A stretch of DNA of 39,517 bases from Ceraceosorus guamensis (lineage: Eukaryota > Basidiomycota > Exobasidiomycetes > Ceraceosorales > Ceraceosoraceae): assembly GCF_003144195.1 (NCBI RefSeq), contig NW_020290121.1, forward strand, positions 1-39,517. The letters run 5' to 3'. The notes under the pieces are model-generated. The model was not told where the DNA came from and made no database searches. It worked only from the letters and a program-made list of their open reading frames with translations. Below are positions 11,701 through 23,632 of this stretch, one piece after another. Position numbers and translations under genes: made by a program. Each line of letters starts with the position of its first letter. Position 1 is the first letter of the stretch.

Positions 11701-14333
11701 ACAAAGCAAAGTCAGATCCTTGAATGCGGGAAGCAGTCCCGACGAAGCACCTATTGATGACGTCTTCTGCCAGACCGAGCGCCTCAAAGATCTGAGCACC
11801 CTTGTACGAAGCGAGGGTAGAGATACCCATCTTAGACATGACCTTGAGAATGCCCGAGTCGACGGCGTGGCGCCAATTGTCGAGCATTTTTTCGACGGGG
11901 AGGTCGACCTTGAGCAGACCTTCGCGTGCCACCTTCATGATGCTCTCTTGAGCGAGCCACGGGCAGATGGCGTCGGCACCGTAACCAACAAGAACGCACA
12001 TGTGGTGCACCTCGCGAGCCTCACCCGACTCCACGACGATGGCGACGCGGCTGCGTTCCTTGTTGCGGATCAGGTGATGGTGCAAGCCACCAGCGGCGAT
12101 CAAACTGCTGATAGCAACACGGTCCTTGTTGACAGCGCGGTCGGAGAGGACGAGCACGCGGACATCCTCGCGAATGGCTCGAGATGCCTCGGAGCAGATG
12201 CGGTCCAGCGCGTTGCTGTACCCGTCGATGCCGTGACCCTTGTCAAAGGTGATGTCGAGGGTGCGCGACTTCCAGTCTTGATGCGCAAGCTCGAGGCGCT
12301 TGAGGGCGTTGCACTCCTCGATGGTCAGGATGGGACTCTCGAGGTGCAGACGGTGGCACTGGTCGGCGCGCATCTCGAGAATGTTGCCTTCAGGACCAAC
12401 GTACTGCTCGAGCGACATGACGACAGCCTCACGAATGGGGTCGATGGGAGGGTTGGTGACCTGAGCGAAGAGCTGCCTAAAGTAGTCGTAGATGAGACGA
12501 GGCGCCGTGGTCATGCACGCGAGCGGAGCGTCGTTGCCCATAGAGCCCAGAGGCTCCTTGCCCTCGGCACCCATAGGAAGCATGAGCAGGCTGATCTGTT
12601 CGGCTGTGTAGCCAAAGGCGAGAAGCTTTGGATCATTGGACAAGCTGGACTCGTCCAATTTGGCAGAGATGGAGTTGCGCGTGCAAGAGCGCACCGTGTC
12701 GACGATTTCGGGAAGCTGCAAGAGCTGCTGCTCGAGCCAGGCGCCGAAATCGTTGCGCTGAGAAGTCGTCAGCTTGAGCTCCTTGTCATCAATGACGCGA
12801 CCCTCGACAGTGTCGACGAGGAGCATCTTGCCTGGTTGCAATCTGCCCTTTTCGATGACGCGAGCTGGGTCGATGGTGACGGCACCGACTTCAGAGGCGC
12901 AAACCATGACGTCTTCATCGGTGATCAAGTATCGACAGGGACGCAGACCATTACGGTCAAGGTTGGCACCGCAGTACCGGCCATCAGCAAAGGTAAAGAG
13001 CGCAGGACCGTCCCATGGCTCCATGAGGCATGCGGCCCACTTGTAAAAAGCCACCTTGGCTGGGTCCATGTTGTCCTCGTTGCCTTGCCAAGCCTCGGGA
13101 ATCATCATCATGACTGCCTGTGGCAGCGTGACGACGTTGTTGATGACGAGCAGTTCGAGGACGTTGTCGAACGCAGCAGAGTCGGAACCGCCGGCCTCGA
13201 CGATGGGACACAAGAGCTCCAACTCGTCTTTGAAGGTCTCGGAGCGCAGCTGTCCCTCTCGCGCGTGCATCCAATTCTTGTTACCTCGGATAGTGTTGAT
13301 TTCACCTGCGGAGGATCCTTGTGTGAGCAAGATGTCGCTCTCAAATTTTCCGCCACCCCCGCCACTCACCATTGTGGGCTGCCCACCTCATAGGCTGGGC
13401 ACGATCCCAGGAGGGAAAGGTGTTGGTGGAGAAGCGAGAATGCACGAGAGCAAAGTGACTTGCGTACCAAACATTGTTGAGGTCATAGTAATAGTCGTAC
13501 ACCTGACGCGGGCTGAGCTGACCCTTGTAGATGATGTTGGTGTTGGAGAGGGAGCAGACGTAGAACCACTTGGGCAGACCGATGGCGTGCGTTGCGCTCT
13601 TGCGCAGCACGTACAACTGTCTAGCAAAGTACTGAGCGTCGAAGGGCGCCGTTGGATTTTCGCAAGAGTTGCTCGAGCCGAAGTGATCGGCCAACACGAC
13701 AAAGGGCTGAAGGATCTTGGGTTCCTTGCTTAGCGCCGCTGGACCGAGGATGGAGTTATCCACGGGCACTTCGCGCCAACCGAGCACCCGCAGGTGCAAG
13801 TCGCGCGCGAGGTTTTCAAAGTGGGCAATGTGAGAAGCGCGCGCCTTGTCGTCGCGAGGGTCGAAGAACAGGTTTCCGACGGCGTACTGGCCTTGCTCTG
13901 GCAGCTCGCAGCGCAGATCAGTGAGCACCTCTCTACGGAAGAATGCATCTGGGATGCCAGTCATGACACCAGCACCATCTCCATCCCTCGCATCTGCACC
14001 CGTAGCACCGCGGTGGGTCATGTTGCAGAGTAGAGGCTTGGCGTCCGAGACGATCTTGTGCGAAGGCTTGCCCTTGATCTGGCACATGAAGCCTACACCG
14101 CACGCATCCTTTTCGTTCTCTGGGTCGTACAAGCCTTGAGCTGCAGGCAGAGAGCCGGCCCAGGAGGTGGTGGCGCGCTCCACCTCGTCGTAGCCGTTTG
14201 CGTGCAGGTCGCTGGACGTCATCATCTCCTCATCCTCGCGCATGGCGGCCATCTCTGCCTGAAGCGCTGCATTGCGCTCCTTGCGCGACAGCTGTGGGCC
14301 AGAGGGAGCCGAAAGAGAGGAAGTGACAGTCAT
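7691..14333 (-). CDS. GLT1: glutamate synthase [NADH], single-chain GOGAT
   Basis: Converts glutamine and 2-oxoglutarate to two glutamates using NADH. With glutamine synthetase it forms the ammonium-assimilating cycle. The coding sequence is the complement of 7691-10949, 11016-13305 and 13370-14333 (2170 aa, the usual fungal length). Seen in order: a propeptide of about 77 residues, then Cys78 in KDACGVGFMCQIKG, the expected N-terminal nucleophile of the class II amidotransferase domain. Next come the central and FMN domains with HILISGHDGGTGASRW, and a 3Fe-4S motif with cysteines near 1211, 1217 and 1222 (CHVNTCPVG). Then the Gly-rich beta-helix (GMSGGRLIVY, GMSGGVAYVLD). The fused small-subunit region has Cys clusters RCMDCGVPFCQSDTGC and CPAPCEGAC (from about 1696), an FAD site VVGSGPAGLACADQL and a nucleotide site VVVIGGGDTGNDC. 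Start context is CACCATG. All domains appear intact. NADH rather than NADPH is inferred from fungal homologs. Confidence 0.97.
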
Positions 14334-14420
14334 GGTGGTGTGTCGTTCGGCGCGCAGGCGCCCAACGAGTTTGGAAGAGGGGAGCGAAGAGGGAAGCGCT
14401 GTCGAAGCGCTGAAGGAGGA

Positions 14421-14499
14421 AAAAGTCTAGACCGGAGCGAGCGTATGCGCTGCGAGAAAAAAAAAAAGTCCAAACCGGAGCGATTGTATGCGCTGCGAG
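14421..14499. repeat. two-copy 43-bp tandem repeat in GLT1 upstream DNA
   Basis: Bases 14421-14456 and 14464-14499 match at 32 of 36 positions with a 43-base offset. The shared core is ACCGGAGCGA followed by GTATGCGCTGCGAG. The two copies are separated by an A-rich spacer. They lie 88-166 bases before the GLT1 start codon, in the promoter or 5' leader. Confidence 0.85.
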
Positions 14500-15261
14500 G
14501 ACGATGAAAACCAATGGGTATGAGGGAAGAAGAGAAAAGAAAGAGGTCTATTGTGATGCGCAGGTGGTTGCGATATGAGGAGGCGATGGGAGCCTGCTTG
14601 CTTGCTTTTGAATGGACCGCCAAAGAGTGAGCGGCTTGCGTTTTCGTTTTTCGAGTGTGATCTATCGTTGAGCGATGACTGATGGACGAGGGTCGAGTGA
14701 CAGCAAGTGCGTGAGAGGGACCGACGAGATGGGCTGACTGGTCTGGGGGAAGAAGGAAAGGGAAACCCCTTTGCGGCCAAGAAATTATACCTCCCTCGCC
14801 CTCGCCCTCGCCCTCGCCCACCAACTTTTTCCTCTTTTCGCGCTTGGGCTTGCACGGGGAAGAATGCGAGTCGTTGCTGCACGCACGCACGCACGCGCAC
14901 AGGCAGCCATGCAGCCATGTTGAGGCGTGCCTTGCAAAAGCGGACTACGCGATTGAATGCCACACCGCTGCGCTGTATGCGCTTTCTCTGGTTGGCTGGA
15001 TGGCCTCCATGCGCGCGCGGCCATGCAGCAGCAGCAGCAGCAGTCTCACGAGTCATCTTCCCCGCGCCCGCGTGGGCTTGCAGTGGCGAGCTTTGTGACA
15101 GCTGCGCGGGCGAGCCTATTGCATGGCTAGCCTTGTGTCTGACTAAGATGAGCTCAGGCAGGCAGGCAAATCGGCACGGAATGCATGGCTGGCAAAGGCC
15201 ACACTCGTGACTTTCCTTGACTCGCTCGCTCGCTCGCTCTCTCTCTCTGCCACCGATCGAC

Positions 15262-15268
15262 TGACTCA
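15262..15268. promoter_or_regulatory. TGACTCA (Gcn4/AP-1 type) site upstream of GLT1
   Basis: Exact match to the bZIP consensus. It is about 930 bases upstream of GLT1, farther than usual for a fungal promoter element, so function is uncertain. Confidence 0.3.
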
Positions 15269-16335
15269 CCAAAATTCGGCCTTCCAATCCTAGCTAGTGT
15301 AAGACAGGTCCGGCACCTTGGCCCAGAATTTTGGCGGTGCCTGTGTGCGCGCAGTGCAACAGCTGCGCACTCGCCATGGGCATCATCTATGCATAACCCA
15401 AATCAGACAAGGCGGCCGGCCGCCAGTCAGTATAGTCAGGACCAGAAATGTCATTCACATTTCCGATTTCACGATTGGCCGCGCATGCAAAGCCGAAGCC
15501 GAAGCGAAGCGCACCTTGGATTCGGGTTCCCGCTGCTCTAGATCTGCCGTGTAGGCTCATCAGGCGCTGGGATTTGGTCATCTGAGCGTTAGATATGCAT
15601 CTACGACCTTCCGCATGCATGCGTGCGTGCGTGCATGTGATGTGAGTGCGTGTCCGTCGAGCGCATGCAGCAGCATCCGCGCTTACGGAGCAGTCCTCAT
15701 TCTTTCCGCTTTTGCCCGTGCATGCAAATCGCGCGCACGTCAGCCACGCCCGCATGAACTCGACTCCCCATAAGCCACTCTTGTTTGCAGATGATGATGA
15801 TCACGGCGCCGTGAGGCGTCGCGGGTACGTGGCCTTGCTCCCTACAACGCCAGGATGCAGCTTGTTTTGGCGACCTTTGCAATGCCGAGCCGGTCCATGC
15901 GCCTCGCTTCCTTCGTGTGTGCACCTATTTGTCAGCCCGCCTCGTCTTTCCTCAACATTCCGAAGCCTGTCCACGTGGGTCTCGAGACTGCATCGCGAGC
16001 ATATCACGTGTGACTTCGCAAGTCTTGCTCACACAGCCCAAGGAAGAGCATACATTTGGCCGAAACATCTATATACATGGCCCATCTCTTTGTGATTCGC
16101 TGACTATTGACCTCCGCATACGAAGATTCATCAATCTCAAGGCAGCATTTGAGCAACGATGATCAAAGCCGAGTTGCAGACTGATTTGACTCGAAAATAG
16201 AAACGCTATGCATTCACTCGACGTACGGCGACCAAACAGTCGTGAGTAAAGCCTTGTGGTATAAACTGACGCAACGATGAAGATGGAGGAGGATGCGTTC
16301 GGGTCAATGGGCAGGGAACAGAGACCTGGCGGGCG

Positions 16336-17568
16336 CTACGGTTGCTCGCTAACATGAGCATCAGACGCTTGCGAGTCCTGTGCGGCCCGCATTGGCTCCT
16401 CGCTGACGGCGGCGGGTGCTTCAGAAGTGGAGAGGGTCATCGGCTGACTCAGGTAAGGCGGAGCCGGAGAAGCAGGAGTGGAAGGAGATGTCGAAGTCTC
16501 ATCACCATGTTCAGTATGTTCAGTAGAAGCTTGCCCATCCGCACCGTAGCTCGAACCGCCCCTCCTACCCTTCTGCCTCCTCTTTTCCTTCCTGTCCAAC
16601 CTCTTTTGAGCCTTTTCTTCTCTTTTCTCTCGACGATGAGACTTGACTTCTTGCTTCTTCTCGTGTCGGCGCTCCTTGGCTGCTTTGCGAGCTTCGTGCT
16701 TTGATGGACGCGATGATTCCTCTGCAGCTTGTGTCACGTTGTTGCTGGCAGTCGAAGCGGATGGATGGGACAGGGTCGGTGTTGGAGCGACCGTTTCAAC
16801 ATGGCCAGACACGGGCGCGGTAGTCGCAAGAGTTTGTCGTTGCGTCGGCGCGGGCACCGGCATCGTAGGCGAGATGGAAGAGGCGGCAGTGGTCGTCGGG
16901 TTGGAGTCCAAAGGGATATTGTAAGGCGCAGGAGTCGTCGTAGATGATACCGGTGTGTCAGCAATGGTCATGACCGGAGCATTGATCGCGTCAGCCAATC
17001 CGGCCCCTCTCCTGCTGCTGCGTCTTCTCTCGATCTTCTCACGTTGCGCTTCACGTGCCTCTGCCTTTTTGTCTTCGTGCTTGGCCTTGGAAGCTTCTCT
17101 TCGAGCGCTCTTTTTCTCTGCCAGATGAGCCCTTTTTGAAGCTCTCGCCTCGGCCTTTGCATCCAGCCTGGACTCGCGCCTCTCGTCCTTGGCTGCTCTT
17201 CGAGCGGCTTGATGCTCTGCTTTCTGAGAGCGATACTGCCATCGTGCTGCAGATGCTTCGTGAGATGCGCTGGAAGCACGACGCGGGTGAAGGGTTTAGC
17301 GAGGCGAATCAAGAAAATCCTCCGCAAGCACAGGGAGCGCATACACTCACCTCCTTTCCTTGGCTTTGGCAGCCTCTGCGCTCTCCACGTCGTTGAAGCA
17401 GGAGCAGGTCAAATTGCAACACAAAGCTCCTTTCCTCGCCAAGCTGAGACACAGCAGTCCGCCCAGAGCCTTGTTCAGCTTGGTCAGCTTGAACATCGAC
17501 TTGCTCTTGCTCGGAGCTTTCTCCTGTGCGGGAGCGGATTGACTACCGCCAAGGAACGGAAGCGACAT
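16336..17568 (-). CDS. Lys/Arg/Ala-rich protein of unknown function with Cys-rich N-terminal segment
   Basis: Not recognised. The coding sequence is the complement of 16336-17269 and 17351-17568 (383 aa), with an 81-nt intron starting GTGAGT. The two exons join in frame as ERR then SASHEASAARW. Residues 1-50 contain MFKLTKLNKALGGLLCLSLA followed by KGALCCNLTCSCF, a hydrophobic stretch with five closely spaced cysteines that could be lipid-modified or membrane-associated (inference). Residues about 50-165 and 245-310 are rich in Arg, Lys, Glu and Ala with heptad-like spacing, so long charged helices are likely. Between them is a Thr/Pro/Ser-rich spacer, and the C-terminus is Ser/Ala/Pro-rich. 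No signal peptide is evident. It is divergently placed to the large gene at 18582. The open frame, splice fit and ATG context (AAGATGT) support a real gene. Confidence 0.75.
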
Positions 17569-17811
17569 CTTGATGCGTGGGTAGGGCGAGCTGAGAGAGA
17601 GAGAGGGCCCCGAGTGTCTTGACGGTACTCGTGAGAGCGAGCGAGCGAGCGAGCGAGATGGGAATGTGCTCTACCTTTATGTTTTAATAACAGACTCGCT
17701 CAGCACGCAAGGCCCGAGAGCTGCTTGCTGAGCGAGCCTTACACCATTCACATTCGTAATTCGCAGACGTACCTTTCGCCCGCCGGCTTCGCGTTGATCG
17801 CTGGAAGCTGC

Positions 17812-17851
17812 GACTGTGTGACTGTGTGACTGTGTGACTGGGTGACTGACT
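17812..17851 (+). repeat. GACTGTGT tandem repeat
   Basis: Three exact 8-base units at 17812-17835, followed by GACTGGGT and GACT units. Confidence 0.85.
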
Positions 17852-18125
17852 GATGACGCTCACATCGCATCACATCGCAATAACCTCACTTGCAACGAAC
17901 GCTAGCTCGATTCGCCTGAGCCAGATGGACAGCTTAGCGCTCAGCAGTCGACAAAGTTCCACGGTCAAAGCCCAAATTTCCAGCCAAGTTGTGGGGTCGG
18001 ACTTGAGCCGGAACGTGAAAGCTGCGTGTGTGAGGCTCACGAGATGTGGAGCGATTTAAGGGCAATTATGCATTAGAGAAATTCGAGAATATTGTGTGCG
18101 CGCCTCACTCATATGAACATCATGT

Positions 18126-18136
18126 CGTGAGTCACG
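18126..18136. promoter_or_regulatory. extended palindromic AP-1/bZIP-type site CGTGAGTCACG
   Basis: Palindromic around its central base and contains TGAGTCA. A 14-base match (GTGAGTCACGAGTC, 18127-18140) recurs at 23901-23914 upstream of the HSP70 gene. Binding by a bZIP factor is inferred from the motif. Confidence 0.4.
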
Positions 18137-18214
18137 AGTCGTGAGTTGTGAGTCGTGAGTGGCGAAGAGCTGGACTCGCCTGCCTGTCTGCCTGCCTGCC
18201 TGCATCGTCCAACA

Positions 18215-18215
<1 letters not shown>

Positions 18216-18249
<34 letters not shown>
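18216..18249 (+). repeat. (CACG)n tetranucleotide microsatellite
   Basis: A run of at least eight CACG units is read directly, in the leader or promoter of the large gene. Confidence 0.9.
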
Positions 18250-18581
18250 TCACCGCCACGAGCTCAAAAAGTTGGTGCTCGCACAAGCTTTGCGTCTGCG
18301 TTTGCGTTGCGCCCTTCTGCAGCGGCCGTACCACACACTCACAGCACTCGCGCGCGCGAGAAGCCATGCGCTCAGGCCTCTTCCTTCTTTCTCATCCATC
18401 GTGACGCTCGTGACTGCAAACCTGGCCATCGCCCATCACTGAGCTTCACTCGAGCGTGCAGCTGCCCGACTCTCAACTACACAGACACACCTCTTCATCC
18501 CACACCTCCGTCTTTGGCTTCAATGGCGTGCATCTAGACCACAGCGAGAAGCATCATCCAAGTGGGAGCTGCAACGGCATC

Positions 18582-21500
18582 ATGTCTCTCGGCAATGCGC
18601 ACACCGAATCAGCAGCGATGAGCCGGCCGGGCTCGGATCCCCTACGACCGCACTGTGATCTGCGATTGCCCTCATCTCGTCACAGCAACAGCAATGGACT
18701 TGCCGCTGGTCTTGGCCGTGCACCAGAGTTAGAAGAAAGCGCTGCTTTGTTGATCGCAAGCTTGCACCGAGCTGCAGAAGTTGCGCGATTTCAATGGCGC
18801 ACACAGCAAGCCGCTGCTGCTGCTGCTGCTGCCGCCAACGCGGCTTCTGCTGTGAGCAGCACTCACGCGAGAAGTGTCGCAGGTCGCTACCACCCCATAG
18901 GCTCTAGCATCCAACGTGCGACACGACCATCCAGCGATCAGTATGCTCTATTGCCTGCCGCTGCCTCTCGCTCTCTCAGAGCAGCTCAGGGTGGCGACCG
19001 TGCGGATATGCTCAACGCTGCTGCAGCTAGCCGCTCGGCACGACGTACGGACTGGCTGACGGATTCCGATGATGAGACGAGCGAAGATAGTTGGGATGAC
19101 GATCAGGAAGATCCATCGAGTGCTGCCATCATACGTGCCACTCTAAATTCGGCCAACAGGTCGGAGAACAGGCCAGACATCCCACCAGCTCCCTTGCGCG
19201 ACCAGCCGACGTCAGAGCCTGGCGCCGCTTCTTCTTCCTCGACGTACCGCGCCCTGTCCGGCTTTCCAACGGATGAGACGGAAGCTCAGGTATGGGACAG
19301 AATGGTCGAGGAGTTGGCGCGCACTTCGTCGTACCCGCCATCCAACTCCAGCATCGCAGCAGGAAGCATAATTTCTGGCCGCACCGCATTTTCTCAAAGG
19401 CAGCTACCGCATCCGGTTTGGGCTAGGCGATATCCCGGTGCGCCCGGCACCTGGCTGAGAGCCGAACTAGCAAGACGATCAGCCAGCACTCGCGAACGGG
19501 AGCGCAACCCTGCAGATTCCTCCACTGGTATCAGGCCCTGGGACGAGCTTCTGCGTCGCTCCCAAGAGCCCGAGCCCGAGACCGAGGCCGAACGCGCATC
19601 TTCGCAAGACACCCATGGAACCGTGCGCATCCATGCTGGTCCTGCAGCCGAAAGGTCGCCTCCAAGCTACAACATCCGCACCACCACTGTTGGCGCACTC
19701 TTGGACGCACAAAGCGCGGAAACGGTGTCGCAGATGGAACCTAGCTGGCAACGGTGGGCTCGCACCGTCTCGACTCAACGACCGACCGCTCAAGACAGTA
19801 ATGCCGTGCTACGAGTAGCCAGAACACCTCCAGACGAAAGACCCTCCACTCGTGACAGCGACGTCTCTCGGAGAACGTCTGTCAATGAAGAAGCGAGACG
19901 AGTCGCAGCTGCGACTGAACGTGTAGCCCGGCTCGCTCAAGTGCAGAGACAGCGCCGGGAACAGCGCGACGTTGCGCTTGCTGAAGCTCGAGCAGCGGGC
20001 ACGCTTTCTACGGAGGATCACGGAGCAAGAGAACGGAGTCGTGCTTCTCGTGGTGGGCTAGCTTATCTGCAGAGACTGCGCGAACTGGATGGGCTCAGCC
20101 CTTCGCACGACTCTTCTGACGCAGAAGCTCCTGACACGGCGCCAGAAGCTCGACCTCACGACATTTTTCCGTGGTACGATCCGCCAACTCGTGGCGGCCC
20201 AGCAGTGCGAAGCGCAACTTCGGTAAATTGGTTCGAAGCGGCGCGAGAGAGGCGTGAAGCGCAGAATCGAGCGGCCGAGGAGGAGTTGGCTGCAGCAAAT
20301 GCAGCGCGCGAACGATATCCCGGTGTGCCAGCTGACCTTTGGGCCGAAGAAGCGCAAGAACAAGAGCCCGGTCTCGATGATGCGCAAGTCCAGCCTAGGG
20401 TGCGCCCACAACGAACGGGTGCCGAGCAGCGTCATCGCAACCGTACTGCTACTGTAGTGGCCTCTCCTCCGCTAGTGGACAGCGGAATTGGTGAAGCTGC
20501 GCGCACCATGCGCACTGTAGGCAATGGATGGACCCTAGTTGGTGAGTGTGCAACATCCAAACAGGTTTCAAATGTGAGCACGCGTTGACGGGTGGTCGCG
20601 TCGCAGGTCCTCCGACTACCTCGGAAGCGGAGGAGGCACCATCGATGAACAGGTCAGCGTCGCACACCACTTGGCTCACTGGCCCCGCTCAGCCCTCGCG
20701 CCGCCTCAGCGCCTCTCCTCTGCCGCTTGAACTTCCGCTCTCTCCTCCCATCCTTCCCAGCGCGACGGCAATCTCTCAGCCAGGCTCTCAGCGACCAGCC
20801 TCTCCGGACGCACCGGCCAACGACCCACGTCTTCTTAGGCGTCCCCGTCGCCTGCCAAGTCTGACGACAGCCGAGGTCGAAGCTTCGGGCGTTCGCAGCG
20901 GCACTGCTTCACCGACTGACGACGCTCCTGCGAGACCGATGCCTACCTTTGGCACGCCGGCCAGGAGAGCAGAGTACTTGGGAATGGGCAGCTGGCGAAG
21001 ATCTACGAGCCCTGGTGTACAGGTCATTGACGGTGATCTCGGCCGAGCTGAAGGCGGTAGCTGGAGCAACTCTGCAGCTGCAGCTGATTTTGAACGCCGA
21101 ACGCGCGAAAGCGCCTCTGAGCAAGACACTTCCCCAGTACCCTCGCCAAACTCGATCGCAGATGCTGCAGAGGAGGCTGCAAGCGTCGGCGCTCTTACGC
21201 GACTCACTGGGGCAACGTTGGACAGCATCGAAGGACAGACCACGCCACAGCTTCGTCCACCACCTAGCGGCGCGCGAGGCGAAGCATTGACGGAGCGTGC
21301 ACGAGCGGCATTGGCGCAGAGTCGGCGCTTGCACGACGTTGGTCAGCGCCTCACGCAAGAGCTCTTGAGCCGCGAAGCTTCCCTTCGACACCGAGAGGAA
21401 CACTTGCGTGCAGAGATTGCTCGGCGCAGAAACGCGAGTGACGAGCAACGCCGACGTGAAGGTCGCATCGGTCGCGTCCTCGCACCTGACGAACTTGGCG

Positions 21501-23632
21501 CCGTCGGCGCAGTCGAGCGCGAAGGGACAACTTTGCTCGTACGAAGACGTACGATTCGCGACTCTGCGCCGGGTCTGCGGCCTTATCAGCGCCAGGATCC
21601 TCGTCGTACTCTGAGCACGCATGACAACTCTTTGGACCTCGCTACGCCAACGGTCGAGCCACCTACCAGCTCCGCGAGAGTCGGCGCCCCTCAAAGCCAG
21701 GTCGATCAAGAAGACAAGATGTATGAGGGTGGAAACGCCAACGAGGAGCGCGCCACAGCTGAAACATCCAATGCAGCTTTACCAGACTCGTCGCATTCTG
21801 CGTCTCCCTCGATGGCGAGCACTAGCCGATTAGAGTCCAGTACGATTTCCCCCTCAATCCCGTTTGGATCGACATCGCTCGTTCACGCGCAAGACGTCTC
21901 TGCGATGCCGGCCTCGGCAGTGGGCCTGTTGCAGACAGTCGATGAGGTTTCGCGCTCGCAGTATATTGCGGCGACTTATGCAAGGCTACGCATGTGGGAA
22001 CGTCGCGTGCCGACTCAGCCCGCCCTACCCTCGACCGAAGGCAGCGAGCTCTATCCGCTTCGCTTTGAGCTGTTTGCCATTTCGAACACTGCGCCAGAGA
22101 GCACGTCCGAAGACAATTCTATCCTGCGCGCCCACTCTCGCAACCTGCTCTGGAATGACGACACTGCCGTCACTTTTCCGCGCTCGAGGAATGTAGACAT
22201 TGGCCTGCGCTTCCTGGCCTGCGTGCCAAGCGCGTCTGGTTCGCGGCCGGCAGGCGATGTAGCTGTGTCCGAAGCTGTTCGAGCTGAGCGCGACCTCACC
22301 ACACCTCTGCTGCAGCAGGGTGGCGAGCCAGGGCGCTCGACGTCGGTCAGCGCCTCGAACGTTGCGTCCGCATCTCGTCCTGCGGCGCCCGACCTGCTCA
22401 GCGACTTTCTGACGGGCTCACCGCCGCGCCACAGACCTCACCTCACCACTCGTCAGATCAACCTGCTTTCCCGTCTAGTAGCGGCCCGAAGCGCTGGATC
22501 GCGAGAGGATCGGCTAGCAGCGATCTCCTCATTGACTTCGGATGAAGTGGCAGACCTTCGAAGACTGTTCTCATCCTCGACATTGGAGGAATTGCGCACT
22601 CGCGTTCAAGCCACGCGCGAGGAGCGATCTGGATCACGCCACGCTCTCATGGACAGCGCTCGAGACTCTGAGCACCGATCCGCACTGCATCGCGTCGCAC
22701 GAGAGGCGATCAACAGCGCTTCTCACGCCGGCGGTGTGCAGCTCACGTCGGCTCAACGCGCTCTGATCGAGCAAGTCGCAGGAGCATCCTCCACGCCGCC
22801 GTCGGCCGAGCAGCTCCCTTCGGACGCGTTGCAAGATCTGGCTCCTCTGATTGCCAGCCGTGCGCGATCGATAGCTCAACACGCTGTTCGACATGTTGGA
22901 GAAGAATCTGTGCTGGCCCAGACACCTGTGTGCACGCTTTCGCGCCTCATCGTCAAAGTTCCACGCCGAGCTGGACGATCGGCAGCCAAGGAAGGACTTG
23001 TTTTCGTTAGCCACCGACCCATCACTACCGCCATGTTGGAGCGCTGGAACGATTGCACGCAGACTGAGCTCGAAGCTGCTGCGCAACGAGAGGGATTCTG
23101 CTTTGCCAGCAACGTCGCGGAGGAAAGCACGGGCAGACGAAACGCGAGCCCGATTAGCACATCGTCTGCTGCGAGACGCAGTACACCCAACACGCGCGAC
23201 AGGTGGGACGACGATCCGGAGCTGGGAGTTCCTCTGGCTTTCCAGCTGGACAATGCTATGCGACCTCCGACGGCCACTGAGCCCGCCTTTCTCAGGGATC
23301 GAACAACGCTTCATCCCGTAGGCTTCTTTCGCATTCCGACCTCAGCGACTGCAACGCTAGATTTTTCCGCAATGGCGCAGCACGTCGTGAGGTCCGACAC
23401 CAGGCGCCAAAACGGCGCTGCTAGCAGCGCGGTCGAGATCAGCAGCGGCGTTTCTGGGAGCTACATTGCAATCAAGATTCTGAACACGCACGAGAGCGAC
23501 CTGCCCTCGTCTGCACGCAGGCGGCAAGATGCTGCTGGTAGCGCACAACAATCCACTTGCGCCGTCCAGTGGATCGGAGCTCATGGCGTTGCTGGAGTGC
23601 GCAGCAGCGCAACGGGAGCTTGGTTCGATTGA
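18582..23632 (+). CDS. very large disordered protein (1661 aa), possible split DOC-like domain
   Basis: Function not recognised. The coding sequence joins 18582-20541 and 20607-23632, with a 65-nt intron (GTGAGT to CGCAG). The first in-frame ATG is at 18582 in context CATCATGTCTC. The frame is open over 5 kb. Most of the chain is rich in Ser, Ala, Arg, Glu and Pro with an Ala9 run, and there are charged helices (for example RQRREQRDVALAEARAAG and LRHREEHLRAEIARRR). Two better-ordered blocks stand out: LYPLRFELFAISNT with NLLWNDDTAVTF and RNVDIGLRFLA (about 1135-1190), and the C-terminal 190 residues with SRLIVKVPRR, HPVGFFRIPTSATATLDF, SYIAIKILNTHES and AVQWIGAHGVAG (to 1661). Together these resemble the beginning and end strands of a DOC/APC10-like beta-sandwich split by a long insert. 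That is my inference, not a family call. A ubiquitin-ligase link would follow only if it holds. Confidence 0.75.

Larger units (their letters stand above)
14334..16335. other. 2-kb gene-free region upstream of GLT1
   Basis: No gene is supported in these 2 kb between the GLT1 start and the stop of the next minus-strand gene. The GLT1-proximal part holds a 43-base tandem duplication (14421-14499), an imperfect CCTCGC repeat near 14790-14820 and CT/CTCG repeats near 15218-15249. TGACTCA, a Gcn4-type site, is at 15262-15268, about 930 bases before the GLT1 ATG. Yeast GLT1 is known to respond to Gcn4 and GATA factors. Here the site is only a sequence match. TGCG/TGCA repeats lie near 15610-15640. 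Long open frames across the interval are low-complexity and have no family match that I recognise. Confidence 0.55.
17569..18581. other. divergent promoter region with many short tandem repeats
   Basis: About 1 kb between two divergent starts. Repeats read directly: GAGC units (about 17638-17656), GACTGTGT three times plus degenerate units (17812-17851), CTGC/CCTG units (about 18179-18203) and CACG units (18216-18249). An extended palindromic AP-1-type site CGTGAGTCACG is at 18126-18136, followed by further GAGTCGTGAG units to about 18160. The open frame of the large gene extends upstream to 18456, but only through a non-ATG codon. No separate gene is supported. Confidence 0.6.

Noticed and set aside
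11585-13393. 602-codon open frame antisense to GLT1
   Set aside because: It is the complement of the conserved amidotransferase and central domain of glutamate synthase. Long antisense frames are common opposite GC-rich, codon-biased genes, and the product has no recognisable domain.
14427-15287. 286-codon minus-strand frame upstream of GLT1
   Set aside because: Low-complexity, reads through CT and CCTCGC repeats, has no domain and overlaps the GLT1 promoter/leader. No splice path to GLT1 improves its known N-terminus.
18216-18249. Regular CACG repeats considered as a CRISPR-like array
   Set aside because: The units are 4 bases with no spacers, so this is a microsatellite in a eukaryotic promoter.
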